DNA of 6,272 bases from Methylococcaceae bacterium (lineage in GTDB: Bacteria > Pseudomonadota > Gammaproteobacteria > Methylococcales > Methylomonadaceae), in assembly GCA_947506075.1 (NCBI GenBank), contig CANNNN010000158.1:1-6272 (forward strand). The letters run 5' to 3'. Under the pieces are notes generated by a model, which was not told where the DNA came from, searched no databases, and was given only the letters and a program-made list of their open reading frames with translations. A program made the translations under genes and the position numbers. This document shows, one piece after another, positions 1 to 6,272 of this stretch; the first letter of the stretch is position 1, and every line of letters begins with the position of its first letter.

Positions 1-26
1 AAATATAAATTATCAGAGACCCTGCT

Positions 27-2360
27 ATGAAATTTAATAATCTTATCATCGTTATTTGCTTGATCAGCGCACTGGGTGCCACGACAACGGCGATAGCTGC
101 GCAAGGCAACCAAAATGGCATCAAGCCTGCCATTTTTCCGGTTAGCCCGATCACCCCGCCGCCTGCTGTGCCGACGCAGTTTGATGTGACCGGTCATATT
201 CAAAGCGCCAGTATTGATCCTTATGTATGCACCGATTCGGGTGCTCGTATTGACCCGCGCCTGTGGGGTGGCAGGGTAACCGTGAACGGCGTCGATATCA
301 TCATCCCCTGTAATACCCTTTTGCAGATGCCGGCCACGACGATGACCTGGGCTGAACTTTTTGATCCTGCGCTGACACCGGCCGAGACAGCGTCCGGTAC
401 CTCAGGCCTGGCGCTGGACGATAAGGTGTTGGCGCCGGGCTCAATAGTCGGTTCCCAGCCGGGGTCGCTGCCTTTGCCGGCTTACGAGATCCATATCCAG
501 GGAAATATCGTCAATGATACGGTGACAGGTACTAACCAGCATATCGCTGGGTTGGTTTTCGTCTCGCAACAAAGCCTTAATGTAGGGCAGGGCTATATAA
601 AATCCATCGATTACACAAGCGGTGAGCTGTGCGTTGCTACCGGCTTGCCTACTACGGGCCTTCAGGGGCAAACGATAGCCAATCCCGAATGCCTATCTCC
701 TGATGCCCGCATTCGGATTAATGATGCGACAGGTCGCTTTGGCTTAAAGCATGGCGGACCCGGTTGTCTGTTATTGCCGGAAGCGGAGCGTTGCGATGTC
801 GAAGAGAGTCATTTTGACCGGCGTTTTACCGCAGATACCGATAATCCGACGATACACGCCTCTACCGGCTTTCCGATGTGTGTTCCTAGAGCCTTTCCTT
901 TTGGTAGCGGAGGCGACACCGATGCGCTCTGTCCGCAACAGAACCGTCCTAAGCAGGGCGGCAGCGCCAAATGCACCAATTTGCCAGTAGCCAATGGCAT
1001 CACTTTTCCAGCTTTTCCCGCGCAAAAAGATGGCTATTGCCACAGCTTCGTTATGGCGGCGTTAGCCACTAATCCAACGCCACCGCCCGGACCCTGCGGA
1101 ATGGCTGGAACCGTCATCATTCCTTGCACCACTCGCGCCGATCGCCAGGCGCCTTTTGAAATTGGCGACTACATCGATTATTCGGGCACCTTGTCGGTTG
1201 ATGCCTATGTGGCGAACCCAACGTCTGCCTCTCCGTATTACATTTCGGCGCATACCATCAATGCCCATGTGGGGATCTATACCTATCCGGGCACCAAGCC
1301 GGTTTATGTGATGATTGAGTCCTTGCTTGCTGGCACTAATGCCTTGCCGATCCAGAATATTCCCCAGGAAGTGACGGCCAGGATTAAGGTTGAAGGCTTT
1401 ACCACCGACCCCAGTACGATGGTTGATATATTTGCGATGGATGTTGATAAAGTAACCGGACTGGTTACCGAACGCTTATTGAGCAGCGTCAATCCATCCG
1501 GTCCGCCGGTGATCGGTCGGGTTCGCTTTGTGCCAGCCACCGGCGCTTACTCGCCACCGACGCGGAATATGCGTATCGTCAGCCGGTCGCTGTGTAATAG
1601 TAAAACCATGGCTTGTTATATCCCTCAGGCCTATCTGGACCCAAAAAACCCCGCCGGCAAGTATGCCAACGGCCTGGTTGCCGGTCAGTATAATGCGCCC
1701 AATTTTGAGTACATTTTTCCTGAAAATTTGTTTTTGGGTGACCCGGTACTGCCCAATAATTTTCAGGATCTGGCATTCCTGGCTTGCGGTTCAGGACCTT
1801 TGACCACCGCCAGCGCCGGCAGTAATCCGCCTCTGGTCGAGCCGCTGGATCCTGCTCCCTGGGCCAAGCCTATGCCGGCGCCCAGCCAATGTGCGGGAAA
1901 GTTGGCGACCCAGTTGACTATTCCAACAACACAAACGACTGATAGGGCGACTGTGATCAAGGCCACTTGGAACAACAAAGACAACAAAGGCAAGCTAACC
2001 GTTACGGCGACGTCTTCGTTGCCGAACACAACGCCTAATCTTCAGCTGTATGTTCAGGCAACGTCTGCATCGGGTCTGTTGATGGCCAATGATCCTCAGC
2101 CGATGCAGTTGGTAACCAACCCTTCTGTCGTGCCCGTCGGGGGCTTGCCCTGTCCGGCTACCAGCAATCCCTGCTGGAAGTATGAAGCGACTGGAACCAT
2201 CGTCGATCCGCTGCATCCGCGTGGAAATCCGGCGTTACCGACCAACATCTACACGCTTCCGGTCAATGTCACGGTGTATTCAAGCCGGGGCGGGGTTGGA
2301 AGCCTGGCACCGACATTGCTTTGCGGTATTGTCAATGGCGTAAACACCTGCCAGTTTTAA
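27..2360 (+). CDS. Secreted cysteine-rich protein of unknown function (777 aa), first gene of a two-gene operon
   Basis: Residues 1-25 form a classical Sec signal peptide: MKFNN start, hydrophobic core LIIVICLISALG, and probable cleavage after AIAA at residue 25. An in-frame TAA at 6-8 makes the ATG at 27 the only sensible start; a weak AGAGA (15-19) lies 7 nt upstream. The mature protein has 20 cysteines (from C68 to C775), an even number that suggests disulfides after export. Several are closely spaced: C247/C256, C523/C530, C709/C716, C766/C775. There is no CXXCH haem motif, lipobox or later membrane segment. The N-terminal two thirds show beta-strand-like stretches (52-100, 152-205, 376-420), including two IIPC motifs at C95 and C367. 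Residues 630-755 look like a beta-sandwich domain (ATWNN, KLTVTATSS, VTVYSSRGG). I vaguely recall similar hypothetical proteins elsewhere but cannot name a family. The tightly linked downstream di-heme peroxidase suggests a functional partnership. The gene call is sure; the function is unknown. Confidence 0.93.
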   Translation: MKFNNLIIVICLISALGATTTAIAAQGNQNGIKPAIFPVSPITPPPAVPTQFDVTGHIQSASIDPYVCTDSGARIDPRLWGGRVTVNGVDIIIPCNTLLQMPATTMTWAELFDPALTPAETASGTSGLALDDKVLAPGSIVGSQPGSLPLPAYEIHIQGNIVNDTVTGTNQHIAGLVFVSQQSLNVGQGYIKSIDYTSGELCVATGLPTTGLQGQTIANPECLSPDARIRINDATGRFGLKHGGPGCLLLPEAERCDVEESHFDRRFTADTDNPTIHASTGFPMCVPRAFPFGSGGDTDALCPQQNRPKQGGSAKCTNLPVANGITFPAFPAQKDGYCHSFVMAALATNPTPPPGPCGMAGTVIIPCTTRADRQAPFEIGDYIDYSGTLSVDAYVANPTSASPYYISAHTINAHVGIYTYPGTKPVYVMIESLLAGTNALPIQNIPQEVTARIKVEGFTTDPSTMVDIFAMDVDKVTGLVTERLLSSVNPSGPPVIGRVRFVPATGAYSPPTRNMRIVSRSLCNSKTMACYIPQAYLDPKNPAGKYANGLVAGQYNAPNFEYIFPENLFLGDPVLPNNFQDLAFLACGSGPLTTASAGSNPPLVEPLDPAPWAKPMPAPSQCAGKLATQLTIPTTQTTDRATVIKATWNNKDNKGKLTVTATSSLPNTTPNLQLYVQATSASGLLMANDPQPMQLVTNPSVVPVGGLPCPATSNPCWKYEATGTIVDPLHPRGNPALPTNIYTLPVNVTVYSSRGGVGSLAPTLLCGIVNGVNTCQF

Positions 2361-2365
2361 CTCCC

Positions 2366-2370
2366 AGGGA
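2366..2370 (+). promoter_or_regulatory. Ribosome binding site of the di-heme peroxidase gene
   Basis: AGGGA lies 9 nt before the ATG at 2380, inside the 19-bp gap after the stop of the upstream gene. It is a much better Shine-Dalgarno match than the one before the first gene. It fixes the ATG at 2380 as the start, agreeing with the signal peptide that follows. No room exists for a separate promoter in the gap, supporting a bicistronic mRNA. Confidence 0.75.
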
Positions 2371-2379
2371 TAATTTTTT

Positions 2380-4809
2380 ATGAAAACCGAAGCTATATTA
2401 AGTCGAAGTGCAGGTTTTGAACTGACTGCTTTTCTGGGGTTGATAACATTGCTGTTTGCCTTTAATCAACCGGTTATGGCAGCACTAACACCATTGCAAA
2501 TTTTTTGCGCGGCGAATGCGATGGATAGGGTCGCCTTTCCGGAAGTCCCTGCCTCGCTTAAATGCACACCAGTGCCCGAGCCTTATACTGTTGATAGTGC
2601 CGGCAAGAAAGCGTCTATAGTGCCCGGCATCATTAAAAACAAGGCCGCCGCGATAGCGCTGGGGAAAATGTTATTCTGGGACAGTCAGGTGGGCAGTGAC
2701 GGCCTTGCCTGCGCCAGCTGTCATTTTCAGGCTGGCGCGGATAACCGCAGCAAAAACCAGATCGATCCTGGTTTAAGGAATGCAAGCCCTACAGTTGCCA
2801 GCGACGGATTTACGCCTATCGGCACTGTATTTGATTTTATGGCATCTAACCCTAACTCCACTAATTTGAATCCTTTGCTGCCCGCCTCCGGCAAAGGTCC
2901 CAATTACACGCTGAAAAAGAAGGATTTTCCACTGCGGCAATATCAGGAGCCCGCAAGTCCAGTAGCCGGTCAAGCACTCCAGGCTGACCGGAATGCGAAA
3001 ATTGTTTACGACAGTGATGACGTGATTTCCTCCCAAGGCGTTTTCCATTCAACTTTCAACGGTTTGACAGCGACCGGCGCACAGGAAAACTGCACCAATA
3101 AGTTTCCTATTTCTGGGCCCCAGATGCCGCTGTTCAATGTGGCGGGAAACTCGGTACGTCAGGTCGAGCCCCGCAATACGCCTACGGTTATTAATGCGGT
3201 TTATAATTTCCGCAATTTCTGGGATGGTCGGGCAAATAACGTCTTCAATGGCCTTGATCCGTTTGGCCTGCGGCGCTTTGCTAATCCGGCCTTGACGCCG
3301 GCTGCGGAGATCTACACTAAGGATGCTAAAGGTAACCTCGTTAAAAACCGGGTTGCCATTTACAATGCCAGTTTGGCCTCGCAAGCGGTCGGCCCGGCAT
3401 TGAGTGATATGGAAATGTCCTGTGCCGGAAAAAAGTTTCCTGATTTAGGCAGAAAAATGCTGGCGCTAAAGCCTTTGGGTAAACAAAAAGTGGATGTAAG
3501 CGACAGTGTGCTGGGTCCCTACGTCACGACAACGGGCGTTATTAAGCCGATAAATACCTATAAATTATTGATACAAAGCGCCTTCAACAACGCTTATTGG
3601 GATGTGCCTGATACGAAAACCATCGGCGGTTACAAGCTGATCGAAAACAATTTTTCGTTATTTTGGGGCTTGGCGGTTCAGGCCTATGAAGCAACGCTGG
3701 TATCCGATGATTCGCGCTTCGATCAGTCGATTAACGGACGCGACAAGCTCACGGCCCAGGAACAAAACGGTCTGAACCTGTTTTTGAATCAGGGCAAATG
3801 TGTGGCTTGCCATATGGGTGCCGAGTTCACTTCCGCATCAGTCACCCATGTCGAAAATGCTCAGAATGCCTCCGATATCGGCAAATATATTCTGCGCATG
3901 TTAATGGGGGATGGCGCGCTTGCCTTGTATGATGATGGTTTCTACAATATCGGTGTGCGTCCTACCGCTGAAGATCTGGGCGTAGGAGCCAGTGATCCTT
4001 ACGGTTATCCCTTGTCGTTTACCCGTAATGCCAAGAAGAAGGCTAATAATTCTATTGTATCTCCAAACATATCCAGTCTAGCGCCCGATCCCTTTAAAAC
4101 GAATTCATCGCTGTTTGCCAATCTGGGTTGTATTGCCTGGAACCCTGACACCTCAAACTGGGGTTATCTGTGCGGCACCGATCCGGTTGTCAGTGACGAG
4201 CGCGAGGCGGTAGATGGCGCCTTCAAAACCTCAACCTTGCGTAATGTGGAATTAACCGGACCGTATTTTCATAATGGCGGCCAGGCCACTCTTGAACAGG
4301 TCATGCAGTTCTATAATCGAGGTGGCGACCGTAAAGACTTGTTTCCGAAAGATCCAGGCTGCGGCGGCGCGCTGTTCACTTATGACGCTTACGGTAATAA
4401 TGTGCTTGCTGCTGATCAGGAAACCGGCTTGATTGATGATTCGGGTTTTCTGCCCCGAACTTCCGGTCAGGCCAGCAATATAGCCCCGGATATGGCAGGG
4501 ACCAAGGAATTGCTTGATACCACCTGTAACCCGGGCCAACTGCCACACGAAACCTTGAATCTGACCAGCGCCGATGTGGCCGATTTGGTCGCGTTTATGA
4601 AGTCGCTGACCGATGACCGTGTACGTTGGGAAAAAGCGCCTTTTGATCATCCTTCATTAGCCATTCCAAACGGGCAGGTGGGTGATGAGAATAAGGTGAC
4701 TTCCAACCCCGCAGTAGATCAAATCTTGGTGCTGCCTGCGGTCGGTGCGGCTGGACGAAAAGTTAAGAGTTTGCCGGCATTGCAGTCTTTTGATGCAGGA
4801 CTTAGATAA
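2380..4809 (+). CDS. Exported di-heme cytochrome c peroxidase / MauG-family protein (809 aa)
   Basis: A signal peptide (residues 1-34, core FLGLITLLFAF, cleavage after PVMA) sends it to the periplasm or cell surface. Two CXXCH sites bind c-type haems: C111-A-S-C114-H115, preceded by LGKMLFWD, and C474-V-A-C477-H478. Other family landmarks are RNTPTV (265-270), the inter-haem Trp W281 in FWDGRA, the catalytic Glu E345 in GPALSDMEM, DDGFYNIGVRP (518-528), and LRNVELTGPYFHNGG (620-634). Y645 (QFYNRGG) sits where classical bacterial peroxidases have a Met haem ligand and MauG has Tyr. At 809 aa it is far longer than classical members (about 320-370 aa). Extra segments lie between haem 1 and W281, between W281 and E345, and after haem 2. 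Eight non-haem cysteines are present. Known relatives reduce H2O2 or, like MauG, oxidise a partner protein; which applies is not visible. The size and placement resemble the surface-associated peroxidase of Methylococcus capsulatus and CorB of Methylomicrobium album. Confidence 0.93.
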   Translation: MKTEAILSRSAGFELTAFLGLITLLFAFNQPVMAALTPLQIFCAANAMDRVAFPEVPASLKCTPVPEPYTVDSAGKKASIVPGIIKNKAAAIALGKMLFWDSQVGSDGLACASCHFQAGADNRSKNQIDPGLRNASPTVASDGFTPIGTVFDFMASNPNSTNLNPLLPASGKGPNYTLKKKDFPLRQYQEPASPVAGQALQADRNAKIVYDSDDVISSQGVFHSTFNGLTATGAQENCTNKFPISGPQMPLFNVAGNSVRQVEPRNTPTVINAVYNFRNFWDGRANNVFNGLDPFGLRRFANPALTPAAEIYTKDAKGNLVKNRVAIYNASLASQAVGPALSDMEMSCAGKKFPDLGRKMLALKPLGKQKVDVSDSVLGPYVTTTGVIKPINTYKLLIQSAFNNAYWDVPDTKTIGGYKLIENNFSLFWGLAVQAYEATLVSDDSRFDQSINGRDKLTAQEQNGLNLFLNQGKCVACHMGAEFTSASVTHVENAQNASDIGKYILRMLMGDGALALYDDGFYNIGVRPTAEDLGVGASDPYGYPLSFTRNAKKKANNSIVSPNISSLAPDPFKTNSSLFANLGCIAWNPDTSNWGYLCGTDPVVSDEREAVDGAFKTSTLRNVELTGPYFHNGGQATLEQVMQFYNRGGDRKDLFPKDPGCGGALFTYDAYGNNVLAADQETGLIDDSGFLPRTSGQASNIAPDMAGTKELLDTTCNPGQLPHETLNLTSADVADLVAFMKSLTDDRVRWEKAPFDHPSLAIPNGQVGDENKVTSNPAVDQILVLPAVGAAGRKVKSLPALQSFDAGLR

Positions 4810-4986
4810 GTCTGCCGGCTACCAACTTGAGTCGGGACGAGTTTGATATTCGGGTGGGTTGTGTATTCTATAACAAGACTACAAACCCTCCGGATCTGTC
4901 TCGGATTTAATGGGCAGCCGATTTGGCTAGAGGAAAATCCTCAGGGTTTAATGGCGATTTCGGCATAGCGCATTGTTGTTCGGAGT

Positions 4987-5643
4987 CTAATTATCAGTAT
5001 CAGTCGGGGTGTTTTCAGCCGAGGCATTGGCGTAAGCGGCCTTAAGCGTATTTGCTTGCTGATAAAGAATGGTTTCCACCGTATTAAACGGAATGGGTTT
5101 GGGCAGCACCATCAAGCCATCGGGCATAACACCCATCTTCATGATTTCCCGGGTTTCCAGTCCTGTCACTACAACAATCTTGGTGTTTTTCATATCAGCC
5201 ATTTTCATGATTTCACTTATCATATGCAATCCATTGATATGTGGCATTTTTAAGTCGGTAAAAATGATATGTGGCTGATACTTGCCAACCATCATCAGAC
5301 CTTGATAAGCATTAGTCGCCAGGAAAAGTTGATGCGGTACGCTAAATTCACTAAATTGCAATTCGCATAAGCGCAAAATAGCGTAATCATCTTCTACAAT
5401 TAAAACCCGCAGTTTGGTGTCACTATCAATTGTTGATGATGCGGCAACTTCATCATTGCCGGTCAATACAGGGCGAACTGTCGATAGATGCTTTTTTACA
5501 TCTTCTCGATTTAAGCGCCTGTGACCGCCCATCGTTCGGCTGGACTTTATCTTTCCGCTGTCTACCCAGTTTTGCACTGTGCGCTGACTGACGCCCAGCA
5601 ATATGGCAGCTTCTTTTGTACTGACCCACGAGTGTTCGCTCAT
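4987..5643 (-). CDS. Orphan response regulator with N-terminal MerR/excisionase-type HTH and C-terminal receiver domain (218 aa)
   Basis: Residues 6-53 form a small winged helix-turn-helix of the MerR/excisionase type: VSTKEAAILLGVSQRTVQNW, then the wing TMGGHRR and REDVKKHL. A linker of about 24 residues (54-77) follows. Residues 78-200 form a receiver domain with acidic pocket E84-D85-D86, phospho-acceptor D130 in FTDLKMP, T160 in VVVTG and K182 in LPKP, so phosphorylation looks possible. Position 179, three before the Lys, is Val where most receivers have the Tyr/Phe switch. Most response regulators carry the receiver first and the DNA-binding domain last; here the order is reversed. No histidine kinase lies in the window, so partner and targets are unknown. 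The gene converges on the peroxidase operon and is not co-transcribed with it. The start is supported by AAGG 8 nt upstream and by the HTH beginning almost immediately. The protein is cytoplasmic, a probable transcription factor. Confidence 0.9.
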   Translation of the reverse strand: MSEHSWVSTKEAAILLGVSQRTVQNWVDSGKIKSSRTMGGHRRLNREDVKKHLSTVRPVLTGNDEVAASSTIDSDTKLRVLIVEDDYAILRLCELQFSEFSVPHQLFLATNAYQGLMMVGKYQPHIIFTDLKMPHINGLHMISEIMKMADMKNTKIVVVTGLETREIMKMGVMPDGLMVLPKPIPFNTVETILYQQANTLKAAYANASAENTPTDTDN

Positions 5644-5651
5644 ATCCTAAA

Positions 5652-5655
5652 CCTT
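5652..5655 (-). promoter_or_regulatory. Ribosome binding site of the HTH-receiver regulator
   Basis: On the minus strand AAGG lies 8 nt before the ATG at 5643. A second AGGA lies only 1 nt from the ATG (5645-5648) and is too close to serve. This supports the chosen start. Confidence 0.55.
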
Positions 5656-5672
5656 AAAAAGTAACTTAATTG

Positions 5673-5678
5673 ATTATA
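5673..5678 (-). promoter_or_regulatory. Candidate -10 box upstream of the HTH-receiver regulator
   Basis: A perfect TATAAT on the minus strand, 29 nt before the ATG, would give a short leader that still contains the AAGG ribosome binding site. No good -35 hexamer sits at 16-18 bp (17-bp spacing gives CTTTTG). The surroundings are so AT-rich that a chance match is quite possible. It could need an activator or be spurious. Confidence 0.35.
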
Positions 5679-5730
5679 ATAACATTAAAAACAAACAAAA
5701 GACGTAAGAACAATAACTTATAAAATGAAA

Positions 5731-5758
5731 TAAAATATAACTTCATGTGAATATTTTA
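5731..5758. repeat. Perfect 8-bp inverted repeat in the AT-rich regulator upstream region
   Basis: TAAAATAT (5731-5738) and ATATTTTA (5751-5758) are perfect inverted copies separated by 12 nt. The spacer side holds a second small dyad, TTCA-TG-TGAA (5742-5751), with a slightly different centre. It lies about 90 bp upstream of the regulator start. It could be an operator, perhaps autoregulatory, but the composition (about 17% GC over 5661-5790) makes chance repeats likely. Confidence 0.3.
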
Positions 5759-5944
5759 AATAAATTATTAAATAAAACGCATGTCTTATTGGTTTTTTTG
5801 ACTTACAGGCTACTTTGACGGGTAATTTTTTCATTTCTGAAGCATTAGTGTCGCTGTTAGTTTTTTACGAATTTTGTAGTACTAATCTTGCTTTTCTCTA
5901 GTTAAAATACCTTTGCCGAAACTCAGTCCTAAGGGCAGAGAGGG

Positions 5945-6100
5945 CTAAAGATCATCGGCTTGATGACGTAAAAAAACACTGTTAAAAGCCTCCTCCATAG
6001 TGAGCGGAGTCAGTACCACATCCATCAGCTGCTGAACACCAGTGTGATAATTGTCAACCTTGCACCGACTCGGAAGTAATCCCAAAAAGTGATGATTACA
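5945..6100 (-). pseudogene. Possible remnant of a minus-strand coding sequence
   Basis: The minus-strand frame is open for 51 codons from just after a TGA (6101-6103) to a TAG (5945-5947). It reads like protein with ordinary amino-acid composition (VVLTPLTMEEAF, then SVFLRHQADDL). The first internal ATG (6023-6025) would leave only 26 residues, with no clear ribosome binding site. The same frame stays open after the TAG down to another TAG at 5882-5884. A different minus-strand frame is open for 57 codons just upstream (6266-6096). This pattern of open pieces in changing frames could be a frameshifted, decaying gene, or it could be chance. No family is recognised. Confidence 0.2.
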
Positions 6101-6272
6101 TCATGTTCTGAACCATGATCATAATTGGTAATTGGTCCTCTAGGAGTCTGTCTGACTTAGGGTTCAATACGCCAACTTCCAGATAAAAAATTGGGAAAAG
6201 TTTAATTTTCTCAAAAACCGCCCATTTACCGAATATATTCGCCACTTCCGCACTATTTGGCTTCTTTTAGAC

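Larger units (their letters stand above)
5644..6272. other. Long region without a convincing gene; AT-rich upstream part, possible decayed sequence at the far end
   Basis: 5644-5800 is the upstream region of the minus-strand regulator and is extremely AT-rich, with the candidate -10 box and inverted repeat listed separately. From about 5920 the base composition returns to that of ordinary coding DNA. Short open stretches without good starts occur there on the minus strand: 57 codons at 6266-6096 and 51 codons ending at a TAG at 5945-5947. They lie in different frames, and I recognise no product. There is a 7-bp tandem duplication TAATTGG x2 (6122-6135). I see no tRNA, rRNA, CRISPR repeat or complete insertion sequence. 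The window edge cuts the region, so a gene could begin beyond 6272. Confidence 0.6.

Noticed and set aside
4..10. TATAAAT as a -10 box for the operon
   Set aside because: It lies only 16 nt before the ATG, so the transcript would start at or inside the weak ribosome binding site. The -35 region is outside the window. The real promoter is probably further upstream.
4252..4650. 132-aa open frame on the minus strand inside the peroxidase gene
   Set aside because: It lies fully antisense to a region with strong haem-peroxidase motifs, has no recognisable domain and is best seen as a shadow frame. The same applies to the minus-strand frame at 3049-3384 and the other overlapping frames.
4824..4843. 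AACTTG/CGAGTT stem just after the peroxidase stop
   Set aside because: It has six pairs including a G-T wobble, an 8-nt loop and no U run afterwards; likely chance.
4930..4942. Hairpin GAGGA-AAA-TCCTC in the convergent spacer as a terminator
   Set aside because: The stem is only 5 bp and no T tract follows on either strand. The outer GCCGA (4917-4921)/TCGGC (4960-4964) pairing also lacks a T tract. It is too weak to call an intrinsic terminator.
5769..5893. Plus-strand open stretch reading towards the TAG at 5891-5893
   Set aside because: It has no in-frame ATG and no ribosome binding site, its hydrophobic composition is explained by T-rich DNA, and it resembles nothing known.
6122..6172. 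Tandem TAATTGG and nearby GTCTGTCTGACTT as an insertion-sequence end
   Set aside because: I could find no matching inverted copy or target-site duplication in the window and cannot match it to a known element.

Overview
The window looks like bacterial, Gram-negative chromosomal DNA. The two large genes both encode exported proteins, and the second is a periplasmic or surface di-heme c-type cytochrome. This pairing, together with moderate GC content, reminds me of gammaproteobacterial methanotrophs (Methylococcus, Methylomonas and Methylobacter relatives). That placement is an inference; no rRNA or methane-oxidation gene is present to prove it.

Layout: (1) 27-2360 (+), a 777-aa secreted, cysteine-rich protein of unrecognised function. 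(2) 2380-4809 (+), an 809-aa exported MauG/bacterial cytochrome c peroxidase family protein with two CXXCH haem sites. It lies 19 bp downstream behind a good ribosome binding site, so the two genes are almost certainly one transcription unit. (3) 4810-4986, a 177-bp convergent spacer with no convincing intrinsic terminator. (4) 4987-5643 (-), a 218-aa regulator with an N-terminal MerR/excisionase-type helix-turn-helix and a C-terminal response-regulator receiver domain, the reverse of the usual order. (5) 5644-6272, about 630 bp without a convincing gene. It begins with a very AT-rich regulator upstream region (about 17% GC over 5661-5790), which holds a candidate -10 box and an inverted repeat. 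It ends in a stretch that may contain a decayed minus-strand coding remnant.

How the genes may work together: the di-heme enzyme has the MauG-like residue set: the inter-haem Trp, the catalytic Glu, and a Tyr where classical peroxidases have the Met haem ligand. It is co-transcribed with a secreted partner. In methanotrophs, MopE with its surface-associated cytochrome c peroxidase, and CorA with CorB, are known pairs of a secreted protein and a di-heme enzyme. By analogy, the enzyme here may oxidise or modify its neighbour, or use it as a partner, outside the inner membrane. The orphan regulator is convergent, and nothing in the sequence ties it to the operon.
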